Position numbers and translations under genes: made by a program | Part shown: positions 52,469-60,704 of the stretch, piece by piece | Layout: each line of letters begins with the position of its first letter | Position numbering within the stretch: position 1 is the first letter of the stretch | Assembly (NCBI RefSeq): GCF_000429185.2 | Contig: NZ_AUBJ02000001.1 | Span: forward strand, 2,294,001-2,358,000 | Direction of reading: 5' to 3' | Origin: Actinoalloteichus caeruleus DSM 43889 | Lineage (GTDB): Bacteria; Actinomycetota; Actinomycetes; Mycobacteriales; Pseudonocardiaceae | Length of the DNA: 64,000 nucleotides | The notes under the pieces: generated by a model | What the model was told of the DNA's origin: nothing | Database searches by the model: none | What the model saw: the letters and a program-made list of their open reading frames with translations, nothing else

Positions 52469-53064
52469 GGCACAGGGGTGTGGGCGTGTGGGGAACAGCC
52501 CTGGGACTGGTGACACTGCTGTCTGCCTGCACCAGCACGGAACAAGGAACCGCAGTCGTCGTGAACCCGACAGTGGACTCCTCCCTTCCAGGCAGCGCCA
52601 CTCCGTCGGCGACTGGGAACCCCGGCGAACAGCCAGGGGTGGATGTGGTGGCGGAGCTATCGGAGCTGTTGCCCTGCGAAATCCTCAGCGACGAGGAACT
52701 AACCACCCTGGGCTTCGACCCGGAGACCGCCACGTTCGATGACGTCGGCGTGTCCTACGACTGTCGCTACCGTTTCCCGGGCGGGGAGCGTCCGGTCATG
52801 ACAATTCAGTTGGACTGGAATTACAGCGTCGATCAGCTGAATCTGACAAACTACACGATTGAGGAGATCAGCGTAGGGCCGTTACGCGCACTCCGCATCA
52901 TTGGCAAAACCGCGTCAGAACATTGCCAGATTTCCTTGCACCTGAGCGAAGATGCCCATGTGTCAGTTTTCGTACATTACGCGGGAACCCTCGAGCAGGC
53001 ATGCGCCATAGCGGAGGGCACCGCAGCGGCGTTGGAGCCTTCATTGCCTCGGTCTTCGGACTGA
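52465..53064 (+). CDS. DUF3558 lipoprotein, tandem copy 1
   Basis: A 199-residue lipoprotein. The signal peptide ends in the lipobox LLSAC (Cys22), then a Ser/Thr/Pro/Gly linker and a DUF3558-like domain: LLPCEILSDEELTTLGFDPE, YDCRYRFPGGERPVMTIQLD, SVGPLRALRIIG, EHCQISLHLSEDAHVSVFVH, ACAIAEGTAAALEPSLP. Four mature-domain Cys (in PCEIL, YDCRY, EHCQI, QACAI) are conserved in all copies. It overlaps the ESX-like gene by ATGA. It is anchored to the outer face of the membrane. Codon use is less GC-rich than its surroundings. Confidence 0.85.
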   Translation: MRHRGVGVWGTALGLVTLLSACTSTEQGTAVVVNPTVDSSLPGSATPSATGNPGEQPGVDVVAELSELLPCEILSDEELTTLGFDPETATFDDVGVSYDCRYRFPGGERPVMTIQLDWNYSVDQLNLTNYTIEEISVGPLRALRIIGKTASEHCQISLHLSEDAHVSVFVHYAGTLEQACAIAEGTAAALEPSLPRSSD

Positions 53065-53402
53065 CCAGGCTGACGGTGGAGCTCACCGGGTCCGGCTGAC
53101 ACGAATCGACGCATGCCCGCATTTTTGAAATGACCTTATTCCTCCCTCAGTGTGGGCGGTGGGCAACGCCATGTGCGATGCCCGTGCTGGCACGGCGGCG
53201 TGAAGTTCGCCTCCACGCTGTCACGCAATGGACTGGAAGGACCAGCATCGTTAAGCCTGGTTGGCCCTCTACCCCAAGGACGGCCCTGCCCACATCGAGG
53301 CATTGACAGAGTGGGCAGCGACCAGCCGGACCTGCCCGGCGCACTCGCAGCTCCGAGGATTCAGAACACAGCCGGGTGCAACCGGCTGGGAAGGAATGAG
53401 AC
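53065..53402 (+). pseudogene. Inter-lipoprotein segment 1 with an ESX-like gene remnant
   Basis: Aligning 53295-53402 with 52350-52464 shows the same GAGGCATTGAC (IEALTE) start and AACCGGCT...GGA end as the ESX-like gene, with frame-disrupting changes between. The frame still ends in ATGA at the next lipoprotein start. Region 53150-53290 has no counterpart before copy 1. Confidence 0.6.
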
Positions 53403-54002
53403 ATGAGGCACGGGGGCGCCAGGACGTGGGGAACAGCCCTGGGACTGGTGACACTGCTGTCTGCCTGCACCAGCACGGAACACGGAACCGCAGTCGCCGT
53501 GAACCCGACAGTGGACTCCTCCCTTCCAGGCAGCGCCAATCCGCCGGCGCCTGGAAGCCCCGGCGAACAGCCAGGAGTGGATGTGGTGGCGGAGCTATCG
53601 GAGATGTTGCCCTGCGAAATCCTCAGCGACGAGGAACTAACCACCCTGGGCTTCGACCCGGAGACCGCCACGTTCGATGACGTCGGCGTGTCCTACGACT
53701 GTCGCTACCGTTTGCCGGGTGGGGAGCGTCCGGTCATGACGATTCAGTTGGACTGGATCTATAGCGTCGATCAGCTGAATCTGACAAACTACACGGTTGA
53801 GGAGATCAGCGTAGGGCCGCTGCGCGCACTCCGCATCATTGAAAAACCCGCATCGGAACATTGTCAGATCTCCATGCATTTGAGCGAACAGGCTCACGCG
53901 TCAGTTTTTGTGGATTACGCGGGGACACTCGAGCAGGCGTGCGCCATAGCGGAGGGCACCGCAGCGGCGTTGGAGCCTTCATTGCCTCGGTCTTCGGATT
54001 GA
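53403..54002 (+). CDS. DUF3558 lipoprotein, tandem copy 2
   Basis: A 199-residue near-duplicate of copy 1: lipobox LLSAC, MLPCEILSDEELTTLGFDPE, YDCRYRLPGGERPVMTIQLD, EHCQISMHLSEQAHASVFVD. Differences from copy 1 are scattered substitutions, with no gaps. Selection on the protein therefore seems maintained. The upstream ESX-like partner is decayed, so this copy may rely on read-through from copy 1 or on partner supplied by the 52040 gene. Confidence 0.85.
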   Translation: MRHGGARTWGTALGLVTLLSACTSTEHGTAVAVNPTVDSSLPGSANPPAPGSPGEQPGVDVVAELSEMLPCEILSDEELTTLGFDPETATFDDVGVSYDCRYRLPGGERPVMTIQLDWIYSVDQLNLTNYTVEEISVGPLRALRIIEKPASEHCQISMHLSEQAHASVFVDYAGTLEQACAIAEGTAAALEPSLPRSSD

Positions 54003-54340
54003 CCAGGCTGACGGTGGAGCTCACCGGGTCCGGCTGACACGAATCGACGCATGCCCGCATCCTTGAAATGACCTTATTCCTCCCTCAGTGTGAGCAGCGG
54101 GCAACGCCAGGTTCGATGCCCGTGGTGGCACGGCGGCGTGAAGTTCGCCTCCACGCTGTCACGCAATGGACTGGAAGGACCAGCATCGTTAAGCCTGGTT
54201 GGCCCTCTACCCCAAGGACGGTCCTGCCCACAGCGAGGCATTGACAGAGTGGGCAGCGACCAGCCGGACCTGCCCGGCGCACTCGCAGCTCCGAGGATTC
54301 AGAACACAGCCGGGTGCAAGCGGCTGGGAAGGAATGAGAC
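54003..54340 (+). pseudogene. Inter-lipoprotein segment 2 with an ESX-like gene remnant
   Basis: Nearly identical in length and sequence to 53065-53402, including the decayed IEALTE segment and terminal ATGA. Confidence 0.6.
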
Positions 54341-54940
54341 ATGAGGCATGGGGGCGCCAGGACGTGGGGAACAGCCCTGGGACTGGTGACGCTGCTGTCT
54401 GCCTGCACCAGCACGGAACAAGGAACCGCAGTCGCCGTGAAACCGACAGTGGACTCCTCCCTTCCAGGCAGCGCCACTCCGTCGGCGCCTGGAAGCCGCG
54501 GCGAACAGCCAGGGGTGGATGTGGAAGCAGAGCTGTCAGAAATGTCGCCCTGCGACATCCTCAGCGACGAAGAAGTAACCGCCCTAGGCTTCGACCCAGA
54601 GACCGCCAGATTCGATGACGTCGGCCTGGCCTACGACTGCGTCTACCGTCCGCCGGGTGGAGGCAACCCGCTCATGTCAGTTCAGTTTGCCTGGAATCTT
54701 AGCGTTGATCAGCTGAATCTGACGAACTACACGGTCGAAGAAATCAACGTAGGACCGTTGCGCGCGCTCCGCATCCTTGACAAACCCGCAACGGAACATT
54801 GTCAGATTTCGATAGACTTGAGCGAGCAGGCCCACGTGTCAATCGCTGTGGATTACGCGGGAACCCTCGAGCAGGCGTGCGCCATAGCGGAGGACACCGC
54901 AGCGGCGGTGGAGCCGTCGTTGCCTCGGTCTGCGGACTGA
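54341..54940 (+). CDS. DUF3558 lipoprotein, tandem copy 3
   Basis: A 199-residue paralogue, the most diverged of the three: lipobox LLSAC retained; MSPCDILSDEEVTALGFDPE, YDCVYRPPGGGNPLMSVQFA, EHCQISIDLSEQAHVSIAVD. All four mature-domain Cys are retained and the length is unchanged. Divergence is concentrated in the middle of the domain, suggesting functional differentiation rather than decay. Confidence 0.85.
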   Translation: MRHGGARTWGTALGLVTLLSACTSTEQGTAVAVKPTVDSSLPGSATPSAPGSRGEQPGVDVEAELSEMSPCDILSDEEVTALGFDPETARFDDVGLAYDCVYRPPGGGNPLMSVQFAWNLSVDQLNLTNYTVEEINVGPLRALRILDKPATEHCQISIDLSEQAHVSIAVDYAGTLEQACAIAEDTAAAVEPSLPRSAD

Positions 54941-55230
54941 TCAGGCCGACCATGGTGTCCCCGGGTCCCGAACGTTCCGAATCGGGCACGCTCACATCGC
55001 TGGCGTGCCGAGGACACTGTCCTCATTCTCCCACGGTGTGGGCGGTGGGCAATGCCATCCGCAATGCCCGTGGTGGGGGTGACGGTGGGCAGTTCGCCTC
55101 CACGCTGTCACGCAATGGACTGGAAGGGCCAGCGTCGTTAAGCCTGGTTGGCCCGCTATCCCAAGGACCATCCTGCCCACATCGAGACGTTGACGGGGTT
55201 GGCGACGGCCAGGTCTGAGCGGGTCAGGCC
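54941..55230 (+). pseudogene. Partial fourth repeat unit
   Basis: Positions about 55010-55215 match the inter-lipoprotein segments (GGGCGGTGGGCAATGCCAT, CACGCTGTCACGCAATGGAC, CATCGAGACGTTGAC) but diverge after the IETLTG remnant. No lipoprotein follows; the array ends here. Confidence 0.6.
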
Positions 55231-55364
55231 CGTGCGGTCGAGCTCCGCTGCGGCTCCGCTGGTGAGGGTTCCAGCGTCAACACTGCTGAGAGCGAGAACA
55301 GGCTCGTAGCCGCCATACGTGACCGGCTGGCCGCCTACACCACTGACCGCGCCCTCTGAGTTCG

Positions 55365-55460
55365 CAACGTCACCGATTCGGCCAGCACTGAGAATTCGCC
55401 CCAGGGAGCGCGGCAGCATCCACCGACACCCTTGTCAACAGTGCGCTCAACCTCTGCTGA
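55365..55460 (+). pseudogene. Duplicated 3' end of the beta-helix gene
   Basis: Reads NVTDSASTEN, then TPLVNSALNLC and a TGA, matching the end of the 50408-51658 gene (TVTDSAITEN ... NTLVNSALNIC). The following bases (to about 55570) also match the region after 51658, including a decayed terminator hairpin. With 51560-51760 it brackets the lipoprotein array as a long direct repeat. Confidence 0.75.
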
Positions 55461-55570
55461 TCCTTGACACCGCGCCCTACCGCTGCGTTACTGGACCGAG
55501 GTTCCCCACCGACCATTCGGTCGGGTACAGGGCGGGAGGGCTCGGTGTCGAACCCGGTTCCGCGCCGAGG

Positions 55571-55902
55571 CACTCGGCGCCCCGACCAGGTCTTCCGCCT
55601 CGCCCACTGTTCCGAGGGCACCGGGGCCGGCCCGGGACGGCGGGCGGCGGGACGCGCGCACACCGTGGCGGGTCGGCCACTTCCCGGGCGCTGGCACGAG
55701 CTTCCCAGCAGGCGGTCCCGAACGGATCCCGGCGGACCACCACCGGCCCACCGGGGACCACCACCGGCCCACCTCTGGGGCGGAGACCGGGTTCCGCCGC
55801 GACGAATGCGACGCCACCCCTCGACACCACCCCTCGCCGCCGGACCGTCCCACGCCGCCGAACCGACTGCACCGGACGAGCCACCGGGACAGGAGCGCAC
55901 GC
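55571..55902. other. Region upstream of paaK
   Basis: The first part still resembles 51760-51880 (CTCGGCGCCCCGACCAGG...CGCCTCGCCCAC). From 55790 it is unrelated, with two close copies of CGACACCACCCCTCG-like sequence near 55815-55840. It holds the paaK promoter; AGGAG lies at 55891-55895 or nearby. Confidence 0.4.
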
Positions 55903-57240
55903 ATGACCGACCAGCCCATCCACTCCGATTCGCCGTCCCGCACCGGGCGCGGGGCACCGGGGGAACGTCCCCGGCTCTCCGCCGACGAACTGGCGGCGCT
56001 CCAGCTGGTCCGGCTGCGGTGGACGCTGCGGCACGCCTACGACAACGTGCCCTTCTACCGGCGCCGCTTCGACGAGGCCGGGGTGCGTCCGGAGGACTGC
56101 CGGTCGCTGTCGGATCTCGCCGGGTTCCCCCACACCACCAAGGACGACCTCCGCCGGAACCACCCGTACGGGATGCTTGCCGTCCCTCCCACCGACCTGC
56201 GCCGCATCCACGCCTCCAGCGGGACCACCGGCGTTCCCACTGTCATCGGCTACACCCGGCGGGACCTCGACATGTGGGCCGAGGTGGTGGCGCGGTCGCT
56301 GCGCGCCGCGGGGGCACGGCCGGGGCAGCGCGCGCACATCGCCTACGGCTACGGCCTGTTCACCGGTGGCCTCGGCGCGCACCACGGCGCGGAACTCCTC
56401 GGTTGCACCGTCATCCCCGCCTCGGGTGGGATGTCGGCCCGCCAGGTGCGGCTCATCCGGGACCTGCGACCGGAGATCGTCCTGGCGACCCCGTCCTACC
56501 TGTTGACCCTGCTCGACGAGTTCGACCGGCAGGGCGTGGACCCGCGGGACGCCGGGCTCCTGACGGGCGTGCTGGGCGCCGAACCCTGGACTGAGGGGAT
56601 GCGCGCGGAGATCGAGGGCAGGTCGGGGTTGACCGCCGTCGACATCTACGGGCTGTCGGAGATCATCGGTCCCGGGGTCGCCCAGGAGTTCCCGGAGGCC
56701 GTCGGCGCGTTGCACGTCTGGGAGGACCACTTCTACCCCGAGGTCCTCGACCCGGGCGGGACGCCGGTCGCCCCGGGCGAGCGGGGGGAACTGGCCATCA
56801 CGACCCTGACCAGGGAGGCCATGCCCCTCATCCGTTACCGGACCGGTGACCTGTCCGCCCTGACGCCCGGCGCCGGCGTCCCGTTCCGGCGCATGGCGCG
56901 GATCACCGGTAGGACCGACGACCTCCTCATCCTGCGAGGGGTGAACCTCTACCCCACGCAGGTCGAGGAACTCGTGCTCCGAACCCGGGGGCTCTCCCCG
57001 CACTTCGTGCTGGAACTCACCCGGGAGGCCAGGTTGGACCAGCTGACGATCCGGGCCGAGGCGGTGTCCGGTCTCGCCGCGGACCGCTGGCCAGCCGTGG
57101 GCGGGGAGCTGTCCGACCTGGTTCGCGGCGAACTGGGCCTGCGGGTCGGGGTGGAGGTGGTGGCACCGGGCACGCTGGAACGGTCCTCGGGGAAGGCACG
57201 ACGCGTGCTCGACAACCGTGAGACCACGGGGCCGGCCTGA
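55903..57240 (+). CDS. paaK: Phenylacetate-CoA ligase
   Basis: Activates phenylacetate with ATP and CoA, the first step of the paa route. The 445-residue protein shows RWTLRHAYDNVPFYRRRFDE, FPHTTKDDLRRNHPYGMLAV, the P-loop HASSGTTGVPTVIGYTRRDL, VDIYGLSEIIGPGVAQEF, WEDHFYPEVLDP, MPLIRYRTGDL and GRTDDLLILRGVNLYPTQVE, all standard for PaaK (adenylate-forming family). ATG 55903. It is followed after 13 bp by a TetR gene in the same direction, so they form an operon away from the main paa cluster, 7.4 kb to the left. Confidence 0.95.
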   Translation: MTDQPIHSDSPSRTGRGAPGERPRLSADELAALQLVRLRWTLRHAYDNVPFYRRRFDEAGVRPEDCRSLSDLAGFPHTTKDDLRRNHPYGMLAVPPTDLRRIHASSGTTGVPTVIGYTRRDLDMWAEVVARSLRAAGARPGQRAHIAYGYGLFTGGLGAHHGAELLGCTVIPASGGMSARQVRLIRDLRPEIVLATPSYLLTLLDEFDRQGVDPRDAGLLTGVLGAEPWTEGMRAEIEGRSGLTAVDIYGLSEIIGPGVAQEFPEAVGALHVWEDHFYPEVLDPGGTPVAPGERGELAITTLTREAMPLIRYRTGDLSALTPGAGVPFRRMARITGRTDDLLILRGVNLYPTQVEELVLRTRGLSPHFVLELTREARLDQLTIRAEAVSGLAADRWPAVGGELSDLVRGELGLRVGVEVVAPGTLERSSGKARRVLDNRETTGPA

Positions 57241-57253
57241 GACACTGACCGCC

Positions 57254-57922
57254 ATGACCGACGGGCCCGCCGAACGCGCCAGCCGCCGGGGACGCCCCGG
57301 CTACGACCTCGACTCGCTGCTCACCGTCGCGGTGAGGGTCTTCAACGAGCGCGGTTACGACGGCACGAGCATGGAGGACCTGGCCAGTCGGCTGGGCATC
57401 ACGAAGTCGGCGATCTACCACCACGTGGCCGGGAAGGAGGAGTTGCTCCGGCTCAGCGTGGACCGGGCGCTGGACCAGCTCTTCGCCGTGGTCAACGAAC
57501 CCGAGGCACAGCGGGGGCCGGCGATCGACCGGCTCGAGTACGTGGTGCGCCGCAGCATCGCCGTGCTGGTGGACGAACTCCCGTTCGTGACCCTGCTCCT
57601 GCGGGTGCGGGGCAACACGGCGGCCGAGCGGCGGGCGCTGGCCCGCCGCCGCGAGTTCGACCGGCTCGTCAGTGACCTGGTGGAGCGCGCCGAGAGCGAG
57701 GGCAGCATCCGCCGGGACGTGGACCCCGCGCTGACCAGTCGGCTGCTCTTCGGCATGCTCAACTCGATCATCGAGTGGTACCGGCCCCGGCGGGGCCTGA
57801 CCGCCGTCGACCTGGCCGACGCCTTCGTGAAGATCGCCTTCGACGGCCTTCGGAGCCGCCCGGACGCCCCGCTGTCCCCGGCACCGGACCCTGGTCAGAC
57901 CGGTTCGCCCGCGGGTGCGTGA
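57254..57922 (+). CDS. TetR family regulator, probable PaaR
   Basis: A 222-residue TetR protein: SLLTVAVRVFNERGYDGTSM, EDLASRLGITKSAIYHHVAG, KEELLRLSVDRALDQLFAVV are like the PaaR repressors that respond to phenylacetyl-CoA. C-domain IRRDVDPALTSRLLFGMLNS and IIEWYRPRRGL also match. Being co-transcribed with paaK, it is the best candidate for control of the divergent paaZ/hydratase promoters. It overlaps the convergent YczE-like gene by 28 bp at its 3' end. Confidence 0.88.
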   Translation: MTDGPAERASRRGRPGYDLDSLLTVAVRVFNERGYDGTSMEDLASRLGITKSAIYHHVAGKEELLRLSVDRALDQLFAVVNEPEAQRGPAIDRLEYVVRRSIAVLVDELPFVTLLLRVRGNTAAERRALARRREFDRLVSDLVERAESEGSIRRDVDPALTSRLLFGMLNSIIEWYRPRRGLTAVDLADAFVKIAFDGLRSRPDAPLSPAPDPGQTGSPAGA

Positions 57923-58611
57923 CGCACGGGTCCGCTCGGCTCACCGACGGCGCCTCGGGTGAGCCACCCCGGCAGGCGGGACGGCGTCCGCTCGGGCGCC
58001 GGGTTGGGGGCGGGCGTCGCCGGCGGGACCCGGAGCCGGGGGACGAAGAAGTGCACCAGCGGCCCGATCGCCAGGGCGAAGACCACGGTGCCCACCCCGA
58101 CGGTGCCGCCCAGGGACCAGCCGACGGCGAGCGCGGCGACCTCGATGAGCGTTCGGGCCCGCCGCACGGGAACGCCCCGCGCCGCCAGCCCGGTCATCAG
58201 GCCGTCCCGGGGACCCGGTCCGAGACCGGCCCCCAGGTACATCGCCGTTCCCACGGCGTTGATCACCAGCCCGGCGAGTAGGAACCCCACCCGGACCGGC
58301 AGCTGTTCGGGGGCTGGGACCCACTCGATCACGGTGGCCATGATGGGGCCGATCAGGAGCACGTTGTGCACGGTGCCGAACCCTGGACGTTGCCGCAGCG
58401 GGATCCACAACGCGAGGACGATGGTGGACACACCGATCACCACCCACGCGAGCGGGAGGCCGGTGCTGCCCGCCAGCCCCTGGTGCAGCACATCCCACGG
58501 ATTGAGGCCGAGTTCGGCCTGGAACATCAGTCCGAGTCCGCCACCGAACAACAGCAGTCCGAGGTAGAGGTTCAGCACACGACGCAGCCGCGTGCCGGTC
58601 CGCCCAGCCAT
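57895..58611 (-). CDS. YczE/YitT-type integral membrane protein
   Basis: A 238-residue membrane protein with about five hydrophobic segments: NLYLGLLLFGGGLGLMFQAE, PLAWVVIGVSTIVLALWI, HNVLLIGPIMATVIEWV, VGFLLAGLVINAVGTAMYLG, VGTVVFALAIGPLVHFFVPR. GLNPWDVLHQGLA and GAGLGPGPRDGLMTGLAARG are the YczE repeats. The charged, Pro-rich C-terminal tail (about 30 residues) overlaps the end of the TetR gene on the other strand. Function unknown in the family. Confidence 0.85.
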   Translation of the reverse strand: MAGRTGTRLRRVLNLYLGLLLFGGGLGLMFQAELGLNPWDVLHQGLAGSTGLPLAWVVIGVSTIVLALWIPLRQRPGFGTVHNVLLIGPIMATVIEWVPAPEQLPVRVGFLLAGLVINAVGTAMYLGAGLGPGPRDGLMTGLAARGVPVRRARTLIEVAALAVGWSLGGTVGVGTVVFALAIGPLVHFFVPRLRVPPATPAPNPAPERTPSRLPGWLTRGAVGEPSGPVRHAPAGEPV

Positions 58612-58829
58612 TTACATCCCCCTGCATGGCATGTCAAGTCCCTGTTATCACACTGTATAGGCAGGGGAGACAGCCTCGCGACCGGGTTTGTCCACTCTCT
58701 TCCGTCCACAACTGACCCTCCGTGACGACACCCCGCCGAGAAATGGTCCTTTGTGGATTTCCGAGGCGCGAAAGGGCTGGTCCCGCCCCGGGGAGCCCGG
58801 GGCGGGCGGGGTCGGCGCACCGCCGTTCG

Positions 58830-60035
58830 TCACCCCATGGCGTCAGGCACGGAGAAGACGACGCGACTGCCCGGGTACTCGGTGTGGGTCCAGGCCCGCC
58901 CACTGTCGGCCTCGTAGGAGATGTCCTCCGGTCCGATCGGCAACGCGGAGGAACTGCTGGCGACCCCGACCTGACCCCGGTAGAGCAACCCACCGGTGTT
59001 CCGCCCCCGGCTCCGGACCATCAGGAAGGTGTCGTCGTGCGACACGGCACCCTGCAGGTTGGTGTGCGGCGAGCGGTAGGCCGCGTCGGCGGCGACCGTG
59101 CCGGCCGAGTCGACCGTCAACAGCCCGGTGTCGGTGTCCAGCAGCCACCGCACGAGGCGCGCACCGGGCACCCCGTCGTAGTACTCCCCCGTCAGCAGCG
59201 AGGGCGGCGAGGTCGACCGGTCCACCGCCAGGTACGAGTAGCACAGCGGCTGGTCCAACGAGTCCGGCGGCCGCACGCAACCCCCGGTCTGCGTGTACGC
59301 CCCCACCTGGGGAACGACGTACCGGTAGTCGTGGGCGTAGTACCGGCCGTCGGACCCCAGGCCGATGCGGTCCTTCGAGGCATCACCCTCGGTGCGCCAG
59401 ACCGTGCGCAGGTCGAACACCCGGATTCCCCGGGAGGTGTCCACGACGTACAGGTGGTCGCCGTACCAGGCGAGGCCCCCGGCGTGGATGTTCACCGCCC
59501 GGAAGTCGTCGGTGCTCGTCGGTTCGACCAACAGGACGTGCCGGTAGCGGGGCGCGGCCGGGTCGTCGTAGTCCACGAACGACACCCGCACCCCCTTGTC
59601 GTCGGTGTTGTACCAGCTCACGAGGATGGCGCGGTGGCCGGCGTAGGACCCGTCCCCGGTGGCGTCCCAGGACGCGGTGATGCCCTGCGGGTACCACTCC
59701 GGCGTGCCGTCGTCACCGCTGTTCCAGCAGAACCCGGTGGCCCCGGTGACCCCCGTGGCGTGGCACAGGCCCCGTGCCTCCCGGTTGGCGTCGGCGAACA
59801 CCTCGGCGGCGCTGGCCTGGGTCACCCGGGTCTCGAGCCCGGCGATGCGTTCGCCGTAGGTGTCGAAGGTGCCGTTGTCGGAGAGCCGGTAGGGGTCGCT
59901 GGGGATGGTCGTCAGCGTCGTCTGCGCCGGGGTGACGGCCTCGCCAGGCTCGGCGCCGGCCACGAGTGATGCTCCCGCCACGGTGGCGGCGGTGAGCAGT
60001 CCGATCAGTCTCGTCACGTCAGTCCGTCCCATCAC
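58830..60035 (-). CDS. Secreted protein of unknown function, conserved in actinomycetes
   Basis: A 401-residue exported protein. Signal peptide: TDVTRLIGLLTAATVAGASL with cleavage near AGA-EP. The body looks like a beta-propeller or lectin-type fold with FCWNSGDDGTPEWYPQGITA, GVRVSFVDYDDPAAPRYRHV, VNIHAGGLAWYGDHLYVVDT, SRGIRVFDLRTVWR and PIGPEDISYEADSGRAWTHT. Related secreted proteins are common in Streptomyces but I know of no function. Four Cys may form disulfides. ATG 60035, or ATG 60032 next to it. Confidence 0.75.
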   Translation of the reverse strand: MMGRTDVTRLIGLLTAATVAGASLVAGAEPGEAVTPAQTTLTTIPSDPYRLSDNGTFDTYGERIAGLETRVTQASAAEVFADANREARGLCHATGVTGATGFCWNSGDDGTPEWYPQGITASWDATGDGSYAGHRAILVSWYNTDDKGVRVSFVDYDDPAAPRYRHVLLVEPTSTDDFRAVNIHAGGLAWYGDHLYVVDTSRGIRVFDLRTVWRTEGDASKDRIGLGSDGRYYAHDYRYVVPQVGAYTQTGGCVRPPDSLDQPLCYSYLAVDRSTSPPSLLTGEYYDGVPGARLVRWLLDTDTGLLTVDSAGTVAADAAYRSPHTNLQGAVSHDDTFLMVRSRGRNTGGLLYRGQVGVASSSSALPIGPEDISYEADSGRAWTHTEYPGSRVVFSVPDAMG

Positions 60036-60637
60036 TGGTCGGCCCGCACCCGGTCACGTCCCACGCTCCGCCACCGGTCGGTTCGGCGGCCCGTGCCTCG
60101 TCGGGCCCACCGGGGGCTGTGCTGGGAACGGGCCAGCGCACGGGTTGGTCGTCGAGGGTGGATGTGGACCTGGGATCATCCCGCCGCCGTACCACCACCA
60201 CGACACCGGTGTTCCCGCTGGTCGTGGCGGTCGGACCGAGATCGGGCACGCCGGGCGGCGGGCGTTGCTCGATCTGCGCGCGCAGCCAGAGGGTAACCAG
60301 CTGGGGTCTGATCGCGGAAGTCATTCACCACAGTCCGGGGGATGACCGGGGTCGCCGCCTCCACCGTCCACCCGAGGACCCGCCCCGAACCCTCCACCGT
60401 CCGGTGTGGTGCCCCGCACCGACCCGACACGTCCACACCGGCGCTCCCCGGGCCAAAAACGGGGCTGCGTCCAGCTAAAGCCCCGACAAAGATCCACTTC
60501 CCGCGCGGCGAGCCACCCGGCCGCAACGCCGCAGCACAATCGGGGTGGCCGACCACCGGCGGCGGCTGCCCGCCGGGCGCCCTACGCCGTTCGCCTCCGC
60601 CGGCGTCCGAGCGAGGGGCTGTCGGATTCGCGCCCCC
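60036..60637. other. Divergent intergenic region
   Basis: About 600 bp between the secreted protein and the M23 peptidase. No coding gene recognised. I looked for a cyclic-di-AMP (ydaO-type) riboswitch, which often precedes wall hydrolases, but could not identify its conserved elements. Confidence 0.35.
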
Positions 60638-60647
60638 TGTGATCACA
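60638..60647. promoter_or_regulatory. CRP/GntR-like palindrome TGTGATCACA upstream of the M23 peptidase
   Basis: Perfect 10-bp palindrome 58 bp upstream of the peptidase ATG. GTGATCAC recurs at 61688-61695 after the gene and a GTGATC/GATCAC dyad occurs at 18544. It is short enough to be partly chance. Confidence 0.35.
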
Positions 60648-60704
60648 TGACCACTCCCTGCCAGCGGCGAGGTCTCCGCTGGTGAACCCGTCGGGAGGAC
60701 GCTG

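Larger units (their letters stand above)
52350..55230 (+). repeat. Tandem array of 938-bp units (three complete lipoprotein copies plus a partial fourth)
   Basis: Lipoprotein starts at 52465, 53403 and 54341 are exactly 938 bp apart twice. Each inter-lipoprotein segment carries the same stretches (CACGCTGTCACGCAATGGAC, GTTAAGCCTGGTTGGCC, CCGGGTGCAA) and a decayed 3' end of the ESX-like gene. A fourth upstream segment (about 55010-55215) is present, but no fourth lipoprotein follows. Copies 1 and 2 are closest in sequence; copy 3 is the most diverged. Confidence 0.92.

Noticed and set aside
55509-55524. CCGACC-ATTC-GGTCGG dyad upstream of paaK, sharing CCGACCATTCG with the paaZ operator, as a second PaaR site
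   Set aside because: The surrounding sequence is a decayed copy of the terminator region of the beta-helix gene (51694-51733), where the equivalent positions also form a hairpin. The dyad is 380 bp from the paaK start. Binding is possible but the terminator origin explains it.
60036-60704. Cyclic-di-AMP (ydaO-type) riboswitch upstream of the M23 peptidase
   Set aside because: The gene context is right, but I could not find the conserved riboswitch segments in order. Only a short TGTGATCACA palindrome stands out.
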